The position numbers and the translations under genes were made by a program. From positions 1-35,324 of IMG/VR virus record IMGVR_UViG_3300032069_000032: 35,324 nt of DNA. One strand, written 5' to 3'. Shown here one piece after another: positions 7,322 to 15,638 of the stretch (positions within the stretch are counted from its first letter, which is position 1; every line of letters begins with the position of its first letter). Below the pieces are notes generated by a model, which worked only from the letters and a program-made list of their open reading frames with translations, ran no database searches and was not told the origin of the DNA. This DNA comes from a virus.

Positions 7322-9424
7322 CTAATAGTATTCATCAACAATAATGATACCCGAACCGCCAGCCCCCCCATCGAATGTCGCACCATCCCCGCCAGCTCCT
7401 CCGGTACCAACAACGTAAGCAAAAACTTGATTATTCGTCGGATTATTGATCGTTAATTCTGCATACTCTCCGCCACCACCACCTCCGCACACTGCCCCAG
7501 TGCCACCGGTCCCTATAGCACCGCCTCCACCGCCGCCAGTATTTGCTATCCCGGCGTTACCATTGGCCGCTGCACCGCCTGCAACTGGGAGTGCTCCAGG
7601 TCCTAGTAAGGAGGGTCCCCCACCGCCCTGCGTGATTCTGGAATTATATGCCGTCTCTGCTCCACCTTGTCCAGGGAATCCGGGAATACGCAAATTCGCT
7701 GTTCCCGACCCACCAGTCCCGCCAGCTCCTGCGGGCAAAGAATCCGCGCCACCCGCACCACTACCCCCGCCATGAACTTCTATCGAATTAAATGATGATG
7801 GATTTCCAGCTCCCCCGGCCACACAAGTATAATTCGCTGTAAGACCATTGCCCCCACCGCCACCTCCGACCATACGTATTTTTAATTGCCTAATTCCAGT
7901 CGGAGTCGTGTAATTTCCACTGCCGGAAGTAAATATCTGCTGAGTCGGCAATGTTGTACCTGTGATTGAATAAGCAGTAATGGTTCCCTTCACGTCAAGT
8001 GCTGTCCCAGGACTCGTCGTCCCAATCCCCACTTTCCCCGCCGAGTTCCATATCCCAGATGGGGGAAACATAGAGCCTGTGAAGGTGGTCCCAGCAACGC
8101 TGCTAAAAGTATTCCCCCCGCTAAAGACTTGGGTCGAGGCAAGGACAGCTCCTCCCTCTGTGCTCGGCAGGTTTGTCAGGTTGGACCCATCAACTGCCGG
8201 GAGCTTGGAATCTGCATCCAGTTTTACGAGTTGGCTTGCGCCATTAAATGAGTTTCCTTGAAGCGTAACAGATGAAGATATGGCAGAGAACGTCAACCCG
8301 TTTTTATGCAGGCTCGTTTCGTCGGCAACGTCTGTAGCGGTTGAATGAATGACTCCCGTAATTGCCGTGCCGTCAAGGGCGGGATAGGCTCCTCCCGCAG
8401 TCGTTTGAATAAGCTGAGACGCGCCGTTCATTCCCGGTGAGACATTGGCCGTGCTGATAGTTACATTTTCCGGCAAAGATCCGGCCTGGATGCCAGAAGC
8501 CGGGACTGTCGAAGCCGAGGCCGCATTCCCTGTGATGTTTATTCCCGCCGTCCCCGCGCTGATATTGGCCGGGGTCAGATTGGTGAGAGAGGCTCCGCTA
8601 ATGGCTCCAAGCGAGGCCACAGTAGGGCCAGGATATGTCCCAGTCAAGCCGCCGCTCGCCGCTCCTGTCGGTGGAGCCCCCCCCGCCGTTGTTGCATAGG
8701 TTGAGCTTGAAACATATCCCGACACGATGGATCCCAAGATCGAGGTCAGCCAGGCCGGCTGAGAATATGAGCCATTGGAATAGAGGCCATTTGTAACGCT
8801 GGCCGCGTTCCCTGTTACATCCGACGGCTGAGCGCAAGTCAGATTATTCATCCCGAGAATTTGTGGGAAATAAACGCCTGTACAGGTCCCGGTGCTAGTC
8901 TTGATAAGGCTAAGAGTTCCAGTGCTATTGCCGATAAGGTTTTCTCTGTCTGTAGCCCTTAAAATTTCAGATGTTAACGCAGACCCCGTACTATTTAAGG
9001 CTGAATAGATTGTTTCCATCGAGAGACTAAGTGTTGTTGTGGAGATATCATTTTTTGTCATGTAAGAAGCAAGTCCGGAAATCGAACTGCTTGTTAATCC
9101 AGTGATTCCGGCCCCGTCCCCAAATAATGCCGATGCATTTATGCTGCTTCCAGTTGTGATATAGCTATTTGGTCCGGTCATGTAAATGCTCGTGCCGGAT
9201 ATGAGGAGCGGGGCTGTGAAAGTGGTGGAGCTTTTGAATGTGTTGGCATCTACTTGGCTGGCCGTATTCGTCGAAATCTTGAAGAAATTCGCGTTGACCT
9301 TCTGGCCCCAGGTATAGCTCCCAATCGTCGGGACGGTCAATCCTCCAAGCCGGGAGGTCGTGTCATCAGCCCGCGCCATAGGCGCGAGCAATAGGCTCAG
9401 AAGCGCGGCGGTTAAGATTCTCAT
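7322..9424 (-). CDS. Signal-peptide-bearing tail fibre with glycine-rich tip
   Basis: 700 residues from ATG 9424, which has GGAG seven bases upstream; an ATG seven codons earlier (9445) overlaps the previous stop and would blunt the signal peptide. The start MRILTAALLSLLLAPMARA is a clear Sec signal peptide, odd for a virion part. Next come long Ser/Thr/Asn/Gly-rich repeats typical of trimeric fibres (FGDGAGITGLTSSSISGL, SLGAISGASLTNLTPANI), the common KVGIGTTSPGTALDVKG element, and from about residue 505 a polyglycine domain with IRQLKIRMVGGGGGG and many GG(A/T)GG runs, like glycine-rich receptor-binding tips. A segment is shared with the fibre-like protein at 30293-31555. It probably binds the host surface; the meaning of the signal peptide is open. 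Confidence 0.82.
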   Translation of the reverse strand: MRILTAALLSLLLAPMARADDTTSRLGGLTVPTIGSYTWGQKVNANFFKISTNTASQVDANTFKSSTTFTAPLLISGTSIYMTGPNSYITTGSSINASALFGDGAGITGLTSSSISGLASYMTKNDISTTTLSLSMETIYSALNSTGSALTSEILRATDRENLIGNSTGTLSLIKTSTGTCTGVYFPQILGMNNLTCAQPSDVTGNAASVTNGLYSNGSYSQPAWLTSILGSIVSGYVSSSTYATTAGGAPPTGAASGGLTGTYPGPTVASLGAISGASLTNLTPANISAGTAGINITGNAASASTVPASGIQAGSLPENVTISTANVSPGMNGASQLIQTTAGGAYPALDGTAITGVIHSTATDVADETSLHKNGLTFSAISSSVTLQGNSFNGASQLVKLDADSKLPAVDGSNLTNLPSTEGGAVLASTQVFSGGNTFSSVAGTTFTGSMFPPSGIWNSAGKVGIGTTSPGTALDVKGTITAYSITGTTLPTQQIFTSGSGNYTTPTGIRQLKIRMVGGGGGGNGLTANYTCVAGGAGNPSSFNSIEVHGGGSGAGGADSLPAGAGGTGGSGTANLRIPGFPGQGGAETAYNSRITQGGGGPSLLGPGALPVAGGAAANGNAGIANTGGGGGGAIGTGGTGAVCGGGGGGEYAELTINNPTNNQVFAYVVGTGGAGGDGATFDGGAGGSGIIIVDEYY

Positions 9425-9441
9425 ATTGGCTCCATATTGTA

Positions 9442-12400
9442 TCATACCTTTGGAATTTTCATAAGCGTTAGATTCATGCTCGCTGAAGCATCCGACTCGG
9501 AAATCTCGACAGTCCTCGAATATCCGACTACATAATAATCCGTTGCAATCCCGTTTATTTCATTGACCACATTGACCCGATCGCCTGGTTGTAAATTCAC
9601 GCGCGGGGGGAAAATCTCGAAGCTGGGGATGTAGGATACCGGGTCCTTCTGGTTTGATATTATCTTCGCCGCAATGAAATCTGTTACACTTGAATCCCTG
9701 AAATAATTATTATTCACATCAGCGTGGCGTTTCCTGTGCCTCGCTATGCTCGCAGCGTCAGATGCAAGCGATTGATATGGAGTCTGCAAATTTGAAAAAG
9801 ACTTTCCGATCAGCCTAAGGTCCGTAATGGTGCCAATGCTTGTAACAGTAAGCGTTAGAATTGGCTTGGTCGGATGGATATAGGTTATCGCCGCTGACCC
9901 CGTTGCAGACCCCCAGGTGATAGCGATGCAAGAACCTCCGGCCATGTGTGAGGTGTCCATCCCTCCCGATACGACGCAGTTATATGTTACGGTCCCGGCT
10001 GAGACGATAAGAGGATTAGCCACGGAAACCTTATCCGGCGGTGTCCCTGTTATCGCTTGCCATTGGTCGTCTGTATTGGCCCCTGTCAGAACTAAAGGGG
10101 CCGCTGTTACGGCCACGTCGTTGATAATCGCAGAATCCCCGGCCAGATTATCGGCTATCTGCTCCTGCAAATCGCAAATTCCGTTTTGGTCTGTGAGGTA
10201 GAAATCTATTGACGGGGACCACTTTTGTTGGGCCGTTCCGGTAAACCATTCCGTAGAGAGTCTATATAAAATTGAGTTCCTTAATCCAACAAATGTCCTC
10301 ATATCCGGCGGTCCTGAATAAACATATTCCAGCCCGCTTGTGGATACACGGATTCTCTCGTATCTTTTCAGGTCTGATGGGTCCTGCGCCCCAGGTGTCG
10401 CAGATACCCATGGCCCCCAACTCATACCGTCATCGCTTGTTGAAACATCATAATTAATAGACCCCGACGAACAGAGAAGATTCACGGCCTGGAATATCCC
10501 GACAAATGTTATGGCGCCCCTATCTATCGTCGGAGAAATCCAAGAGCCGGAATCTGTAGTCAGGTATTCTGTCCCGGTCAATGCGGTTGAAAAATACGGA
10601 CCAATAAAACTGCCTACCTGCGGGGTCGTGTTGCTTCCGGAGTAGGAAAGATACGGAAAATTAGAATATGTGTTATCTGTGCATTGAAGGACAAAATCGT
10701 GCTGAGCATACAATGTAAATTTCCCGCTTATATCCCTCGCCAGAGTTATTGTCCCTCCATTATTTCCGGACGCCGACGCAAGAAGCGTCAATGATGGTGT
10801 GTTATCCATACGGTACAGATTGAAAGTAGCCCTCAATCCAACACCACCCTGAATGGCTGGGTGGCATTGAATACCAAGGACATAACCATTCCCCAAAGCT
10901 AGGCCCCCAGCCGTTGTCGCATTTGAGTCCATTAAATTAAAATAGACCATCGGCGCCCCTGTCCTGTTGTTCGGATTTAGCCAAATCCACCACACGCCAA
11001 CGGATGATGGTGTTCCCCATGCCATATAAATCGTCCCGGCCCCAGATGTAGATGTTGGCCTAAGTCCACCACCACTTAAATAATCCATCACCTCCCATGT
11101 CCCTGCGGCGACTATCCATTGAGGATGAGAATTAACTGTAGCCGAGCTTATCGGGCCAGGGGTTTCCAAATAAAATTCTTCAAGTATTTGCCCTGGGCCA
11201 TGAAGATTTGGGGCATTATTTACGGAATCGACATTATTCTGCGTCCCGGCTTCCCAGCCAATCTGTGTCGAGCAGGAATACTGCTGTGGAGTAGATGTGA
11301 GATAATACTGTAAGACAGCAGTCCCGTTTTCATCAAAATTAAACATTGCATCGCCCGCGGCCTGGACAAGCTCCTGCATCACAGTCAAAATAGAGATTTC
11401 GTAATAGAAAAAATAAGGCTCTGTGATATTCGTCGTCGCCAGGACCATCTCGTAATTGCTCACGCCGTTCCTGTTTAGGATATATCGGATGCAATCCGTG
11501 ATGTCAATAGCTGTTTTTAGTTTACAAGAATCCTGCTGGTCCATGAGGTGCTTGATTCCGTCGCGGGCGACAATCTCTGCGCTTGCGCTTCCTGCGGTTG
11601 GCGTGATGGAGTCGATGGAGCCGGTGAAGGTCCGTATCAATTCTTTTCCGACCGTTGTATAAAATCCTTCATTCACTTCAAGATTTATTCCCAGCAGGGC
11701 AAGGTCGGAATTGATGAAGCCTGCCGCAATCTCAGCCGCCGTCGGAGAGTAGGAAATTGAAAAGAACCTGTCCGAATTGTCAACGGTTAGGACTTCTTGC
11801 GTGGCAATGGGCTGGGATAGCTTGTAATCCTTTTTTCTGTCAGGCCCTTTTATGGAGCGCACCCGATCGGTAATGTCAACAAGGCGGTAGACTTCAAGCT
11901 CTACAAGTTGCGCCGGACCTGTGCTTGTCGTCGCATAAACTACAAGTCGTATTTTTGTAGACGTGATAGCTGCGAAATCGAAAACATCAAGACCGCCCGT
12001 CGGGCCGATGGGCCAACTGCTTGAACTTCCGCCATATGGTCCGAAACCATAGCCCCCGGTGCCATATCCACCTATGCCCGAAGGTGGCGTGTACTTGTCC
12101 ACTGTCCCCGCAAAATCAACCCAGGCCCCACCGTCCCAATACTGCAAGAGGTAGCTGGTCAACGGGTCGGCGGCGAGATTGTAGAGCTTTACACGATTAA
12201 AAATCCTTGACTGTCCGAAATTGATTTCAAGCCAAACATTACCTGTCCCATTCGGGCTGGCCGAGGACTTCCATGAGGATTTCCCGACGCCATCATCTGC
12301 CGTGGCCGCCGCGCCGATGTTTATTTCCGTGTGGTCCGAATTTATTGCGCCTTCCTTTGGATGGTCGGAGTCTGCATCTCCCGAGCTTGTGGCCGTGGAG

Positions 12401-12549
12401 CCCATAGCAGAGGCCGCATAATCAGGCAGAACCAGATAGACCAGATATGTCGGCATTGCGCTATCGGATTCTTGCGCCGCCTTAAATTCGGGACTGACAG
12501 TTATCGTATCATGCCCCCTGTAAGCTCCACCCCGAAACCTGCCCCACAT
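9442..12549 (-). CDS. Large tail-tip protein with discoidin-like domain
   Basis: 1035 residues. After a short N-terminus, residues ~60-215 look like an F5/8 type C (discoidin/CBM32-like) beta sandwich: HPKEGAINSDHTEINIG, a K-S-S-W-K motif, VWLEINFGQSRIFNRVKLYN and ITSTKIRLVVYATTSTGPAQ. From ~225 (DITDRVRSIKGPDRKKDYKL) comes a part resembling baseplate hub or tail-tip proteins that carry LTVDNSDRFF-type strands, and the C-terminus (VNLQPGDRVNVVNEINGIAT) is again hub-like. The middle is low in recognisable motifs and beta-rich. It overlaps the upstream gene by 41 bases. Likely role: central tail-tip component that may bind sugars on the cell surface. Confidence 0.78.
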   Translation of the reverse strand: MWGRFRGGAYRGHDTITVSPEFKAAQESDSAMPTYLVYLVLPDYAASAMGSTATSSGDADSDHPKEGAINSDHTEINIGAAATADDGVGKSSWKSSASPNGTGNVWLEINFGQSRIFNRVKLYNLAADPLTSYLLQYWDGGAWVDFAGTVDKYTPPSGIGGYGTGGYGFGPYGGSSSSWPIGPTGGLDVFDFAAITSTKIRLVVYATTSTGPAQLVELEVYRLVDITDRVRSIKGPDRKKDYKLSQPIATQEVLTVDNSDRFFSISYSPTAAEIAAGFINSDLALLGINLEVNEGFYTTVGKELIRTFTGSIDSITPTAGSASAEIVARDGIKHLMDQQDSCKLKTAIDITDCIRYILNRNGVSNYEMVLATTNITEPYFFYYEISILTVMQELVQAAGDAMFNFDENGTAVLQYYLTSTPQQYSCSTQIGWEAGTQNNVDSVNNAPNLHGPGQILEEFYLETPGPISSATVNSHPQWIVAAGTWEVMDYLSGGGLRPTSTSGAGTIYMAWGTPSSVGVWWIWLNPNNRTGAPMVYFNLMDSNATTAGGLALGNGYVLGIQCHPAIQGGVGLRATFNLYRMDNTPSLTLLASASGNNGGTITLARDISGKFTLYAQHDFVLQCTDNTYSNFPYLSYSGSNTTPQVGSFIGPYFSTALTGTEYLTTDSGSWISPTIDRGAITFVGIFQAVNLLCSSGSINYDVSTSDDGMSWGPWVSATPGAQDPSDLKRYERIRVSTSGLEYVYSGPPDMRTFVGLRNSILYRLSTEWFTGTAQQKWSPSIDFYLTDQNGICDLQEQIADNLAGDSAIINDVAVTAAPLVLTGANTDDQWQAITGTPPDKVSVANPLIVSAGTVTYNCVVSGGMDTSHMAGGSCIAITWGSATGSAAITYIHPTKPILTLTVTSIGTITDLRLIGKSFSNLQTPYQSLASDAASIARHRKRHADVNNNYFRDSSVTDFIAAKIISNQKDPVSYIPSFEIFPPRVNLQPGDRVNVVNEINGIATDYYVVGYSRTVEISESDASASMNLTLMKIPKV

Positions 12550-13132
12550 CCACCTGTCCGCCGATAAACTGTCCTCCGATTTCTGACATTTCGACTAGCC
12601 AACCCGAATACGAATATGTGCAGTAGCACGGAAATACTGTCGGCAACGGAGTCCCGAGCGTAATAATTCCCGTCGCGTCTGCGTAGGAGCCACCGCTATA
12701 ATAATTCGTCCCTGTTCCTGCCGCATTATCATAGATCCCATTTATGGTCAAGCTCCCGGCGGCCCCTGCCGCAACAAGGGCCGCTGAAAGCAAAGTCGCG
12801 CTATTTTCTCGGATAGGGACAGTCATTGAGTCTGTTTGGTAGCAAATCTCCCGGATAGTTTGAAGATCGCCGTCTCGGACCTTGAAACTCAGCATCGTGT
12901 CCGTCACAGATAAAAGCGACTGCATCGCGCAATACTCTGCAAAAGTAAAATAATTTGATTGAAGCGAGATCGTTGGGAATGACGTTCTGAAAACCCACTT
13001 GCGCAAATGCCCGGATATTGTGCGCTTCTTTGCTGAGATTTGGGCAGGACGAATTTCAAGAGTATTCGGATTTATGTCAAAAGTCAATTCCGACCCGGGC
13101 CGACCAAGGTAGAATTGAGAATACCAGGCCAT
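12509..13132 (-). CDS. Distal tail protein candidate
   Basis: 207 residues starting MAWYSQFYLGRPGSELTFDI; the ATG overlaps the tape measure stop (TAATG). It is predicted beta-rich, with SGHLRKWVFRTSFPTISLQS as a possible Dit-like N-terminal core, and a glycine-rich C-terminal half. In siphophages the gene after the tape measure usually encodes the distal tail (Dit) or a tail-tip ring protein, so position is the main evidence. The sequence alone does not prove the family. Confidence 0.65.
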   Translation of the reverse strand: MAWYSQFYLGRPGSELTFDINPNTLEIRPAQISAKKRTISGHLRKWVFRTSFPTISLQSNYFTFAEYCAMQSLLSVTDTMLSFKVRDGDLQTIREICYQTDSMTVPIRENSATLLSAALVAAGAAGSLTINGIYDNAAGTGTNYYSGGSYADATGIITLGTPLPTVFPCYCTYSYSGWLVEMSEIGGQFIGGQVDVGQVSGWSLQGA

Positions 13133-14991
13133 TAGAATATGCCTTTCCCGACGAGATTAAGTTGCCCTCTGCCGCGTATATTCTGCGTCACAAGCAGGGC
13201 CAATTGGTCTATGAAATCCCTTGGATTCTTGACACTAGGCAACGAAATGTTGCCGATGCTTATATTTGTCACATTTGAATTTGAGTTCGTCGTCGAGCTT
13301 TTGGATAAAGGTGTTACAGTTACGCGCTCGGACTGCCCCCCTTCTCCAACGAGCAAGCGCGTTGGTTGGTCGACGAGAAAATCTCCACCGACAGCCATTT
13401 TTAAAGCTCCGGCGGCCACGGCCATCATCTTTACTTCTGAAAATGCCTGCGCTGCCCGTGCTTCAGCAAGTCCGGGTATTCCCGCCGCCGTTGCATAGGC
13501 ATTTGCCGCTGCAACCCAAGCAGCCGATGAGGCAATCAGATAGTTTGCTGCGCTTGCAAACAAAACCTGCTCACCTGCCCCGGTCGCTGCCTGAATGGCT
13601 TTTACTGCCTCATAGAGCGCATATCTTACGCCCATCGCTACAATTTCCGCAATCACCTGCGAGGCGATTTGCTTCCATAAAGAAGTCATAACGTCCGAAA
13701 ATGTTGCTCCATCCACAATCATTTTTGCAAAAGCATTCCCAAAACTTGTAGCTACAGTATTGGCAACATTTAGACCAAGTTTCTGAAAATCTTTAAGGAC
13801 ATTTGACTGTAATCCGAAAGAGGATTTTTGCTGTGCCTGTATTTGTAGTTGTGTTTTCGCACCCGCAGCTACAATCGCAGTATTTTTTGCAGATTCAAGA
13901 CCCAAGACTTGTACATTGGCTTTTTTCGCTGCTTCAATTGCGGAATCGTAATGCTTTGTTATCGCCGCTATTTCTTTAGTGAGAGAGGCCGAGACAACCC
14001 CAGCCTCTCCTTCCCATAAGCCCCCGACGTAAGATAATGCCTGGAATGCAGATTCTTTGGTCGTGTTTGTGAAACTCTCTAGAGCTTCTTCGGCTTTGCG
14101 TGCCCCTACGAGTTGTTTTTCAAAAATATCATCCGAAAAGGCTTGAGCTTCTTTGTGCGCCGTAAAGGCTTGAGCTTCTTTGCGCGCCGTTTCTTCCGAA
14201 AAGGCTTGAGCTTCTTTGCGCGCCGTTTCTTGGGCAATATCACCTAGTTTTCTTATAGCCTCACGTTGCGCTTCAATTTTTTTTCTTGTTTCGTCTATGA
14301 TTGGATTTGCGGCCTGCAATTTCGCAGACAAGGCATCAAGTCCTGGGAAAGTTACAGCCCCTGGAAAAAGGATTGATTCAATGGCTCGATTTACAACACC
14401 TGCACCCTTGCCAACAGCATCGAGAGCCGAAACGCCATAGCTTTTTATTTTATCCCAATTTGTAGGCATCTTCTCCTGAATGAGAAGTTGCGCCTCTAAC
14501 TTTTGAAGCATTGCTTCTGCGCTTTTAATCGTCGCGACAGTTCCCTTATCTGTTGCCTCCAGCAATGAGTTTTCTTTTGCAATGAGAGTTGCATACTCTG
14601 CGTTTGTTTTTGCTACTGCTGCATGGTGGGCCACAAAAACACTTGTCAATCCGACCACGGCGGCAGTTATCGCTATAAATGGTAAAGACACTGCGCCGCC
14701 CGTCATGCATAATTGAAAAAGTATGGAATCAAAAACACGAAGTGGACCACTCGCAGCAGCCGAAGCCCCCCCAAGCATTGCGATTTGCCGAGTAACAAGA
14801 TTTAAAGCCTGATGTGCTGCCCGATGGGGTATCAATGCTCTATCCGAAGCAGCGGCCAAATTGGCGAATCTTCCGGGTGCCTCGTTCATCGCGCCGTTGA
14901 ATCTATTTACAGCCTGTGCTAGACCGTCAAAGGCATTTACGCCACCAGTGGCATCAGCGGTTACGGTTACGCCGATATTATTATCTTCCAC
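13132..14991 (-). CDS. Tail tape measure protein
   Basis: 619 residues. It is long, alanine-rich and helical, and follows the frameshifting chaperone pair, the standard place of the tape measure gene. N-terminal helices (FDGLAQAVNRFNGAMNEAPG) resemble other tape measures; hydrophobic stretches lie near residues 98-117 (VSLPFIAITAAVVGLTSVFV) and 450-535. Around residues 250-285 there are three copies of a KEAQAF unit. At about 1.5 angstrom per residue, the usual rule, the tail would be about 90 nm. The C-terminus carries DFLVDQPTRLLVGEGGQSER, which recurs at the ends of many tape measures. Confidence 0.88.
   Translation of the reverse strand: MEDNNIGVTVTADATGGVNAFDGLAQAVNRFNGAMNEAPGRFANLAAASDRALIPHRAAHQALNLVTRQIAMLGGASAAASGPLRVFDSILFQLCMTGGAVSLPFIAITAAVVGLTSVFVAHHAAVAKTNAEYATLIAKENSLLEATDKGTVATIKSAEAMLQKLEAQLLIQEKMPTNWDKIKSYGVSALDAVGKGAGVVNRAIESILFPGAVTFPGLDALSAKLQAANPIIDETRKKIEAQREAIRKLGDIAQETARKEAQAFSEETARKEAQAFTAHKEAQAFSDDIFEKQLVGARKAEEALESFTNTTKESAFQALSYVGGLWEGEAGVVSASLTKEIAAITKHYDSAIEAAKKANVQVLGLESAKNTAIVAAGAKTQLQIQAQQKSSFGLQSNVLKDFQKLGLNVANTVATSFGNAFAKMIVDGATFSDVMTSLWKQIASQVIAEIVAMGVRYALYEAVKAIQAATGAGEQVLFASAANYLIASSAAWVAAANAYATAAGIPGLAEARAAQAFSEVKMMAVAAGALKMAVGGDFLVDQPTRLLVGEGGQSERVTVTPLSKSSTTNSNSNVTNISIGNISLPSVKNPRDFIDQLALLVTQNIRGRGQLNLVGKGIF
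14134..14229 (-). repeat. Tandem repeats in the tape measure gene
   Basis: Three near-identical copies of a block encoding KEAQAF with variable E-E-T-A-R spacers. The copies differ at only a few bases, so they are recent duplications. They lie in a helical part, where copy number change would adjust tail length by small steps. Confidence 0.85.
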
Positions 14992-15304
14992 AGTTTAATC
15001 CTTCGGAGAGTTTTGATTTTATCTCTTCATCGCGTTGGCGTTCGCTTTCCTTCCTCTGGAAATCTGTACGGGTATGATCTATAACGTCGAAAGCGTCCAT
15101 TATCCAAGCAGGCTGATCTAGGACGCCACCGCCACAAGGGAGAGATTTTCGGGCCTGACAGCGCGAGTAAAGATTTATTAACATCGTTTCCTCTGGCCCG
15201 ATTTCGGGCATCCCGCATTTGGGACATTGCCCGTTTATTTTTGTTTTTGGACAATCATGTCGGCGGCAATCAAAGGAGCCTACCCTTAGACTCCATTCGA
15301 CCAC
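14981..15304 (-). CDS. Tail assembly chaperone, T extension made by -1 frameshift
   Basis: 107 residues if begun at GTG 15304, but that start has no ribosome binding site. The frame continues upstream through four codons (CGA TTA GCG GCA) to the heptamer A AAA AAC at 15316-15322 inside the preceding chaperone gene. A -1 slip there joins the two frames into a protein of about 216 residues. The extension contains a possible zinc site (FDCRRHDCPKTK with CPKCGMP) and a charged helical end. G/GT-type chaperones coat the tape measure during tail assembly, and this gene lies directly upstream of the tape measure, overlapping it by 11 bases. Confidence 0.85.
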   Translation of the reverse strand: MVEWSLRVGSFDCRRHDCPKTKINGQCPKCGMPEIGPEETMLINLYSRCQARKSLPCGGGVLDQPAWIMDAFDVIDHTRTDFQRKESERQRDEEIKSKLSEGLNCGR

Positions 15305-15309
15305 TGCCG

Positions 15310-15630
15310 CTAATCGTTTTTTATTTTTGCATTAGCCTCCAAGATATCAGTCTCTTTCGCTATAAAGTTCCCAAGAAGGATGAAAAAATTTCCTTCTGGC
15401 AAGTCTGGAATGTTCGCAAATTCAAGAGGGGAAAAAGGAATATCTTTTCCGTCTCGCGTAAAACCACGCCATCCCAAAATCATGCAGCGGCAAGCAACTT
15501 TGTAAGATTCTGCGCCTCCCCCGGATAGAGCGACTTCTAATCTATCCGCAGAGGAGGCAACTGACTTGATTGCCACTACCATATCTCCATACTTAAACTC
15601 CTTAGGTTGCCCGTGCTTTATTGCTTCCAT
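15310..15630 (-). CDS. Tail assembly chaperone, G-like
   Basis: 106 residues, with AGGAGG well placed upstream of ATG 15630. It lies between the tail tube and tape measure genes, the conserved place of lambda G-type chaperones. The sequence is a small alpha/beta domain (YGDMVVAIKSVASSADRLEV, PSPLEF-like end) with no other recognisable motif. The slippery heptamer A AAA AAC sits two codons before its TAG stop, so most ribosomes make this short form and a fraction make the G-T fusion. Confidence 0.85.
   Translation of the reverse strand: MEAIKHGQPKEFKYGDMVVAIKSVASSADRLEVALSGGGAESYKVACRCMILGWRGFTRDGKDIPFSPLEFANIPDLPEGNFFILLGNFIAKETDILEANAKIKND
15316..15322 (-). promoter_or_regulatory. Programmed -1 frameshift slippery site
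   Basis: The minus strand reads A AAA AAC with the zero frame ATA AAA AAC GAT TAG. It matches the X XXY YYZ rule exactly, and the -1 frame leads without a stop into the downstream 107-residue frame. The zero-frame stop follows two codons later. This is the classic tail chaperone arrangement. Confidence 0.88.
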
Positions 15631-15638
15631 GTGTCCTC

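Noticed and set aside
7446-7775. Proline-rich 109-codon plus-strand frame
   Set aside because: It is the complement of the glycine codons of the fibre tip (GGN read backwards gives NCC). Low complexity, no start signal, no neighbours on that strand.
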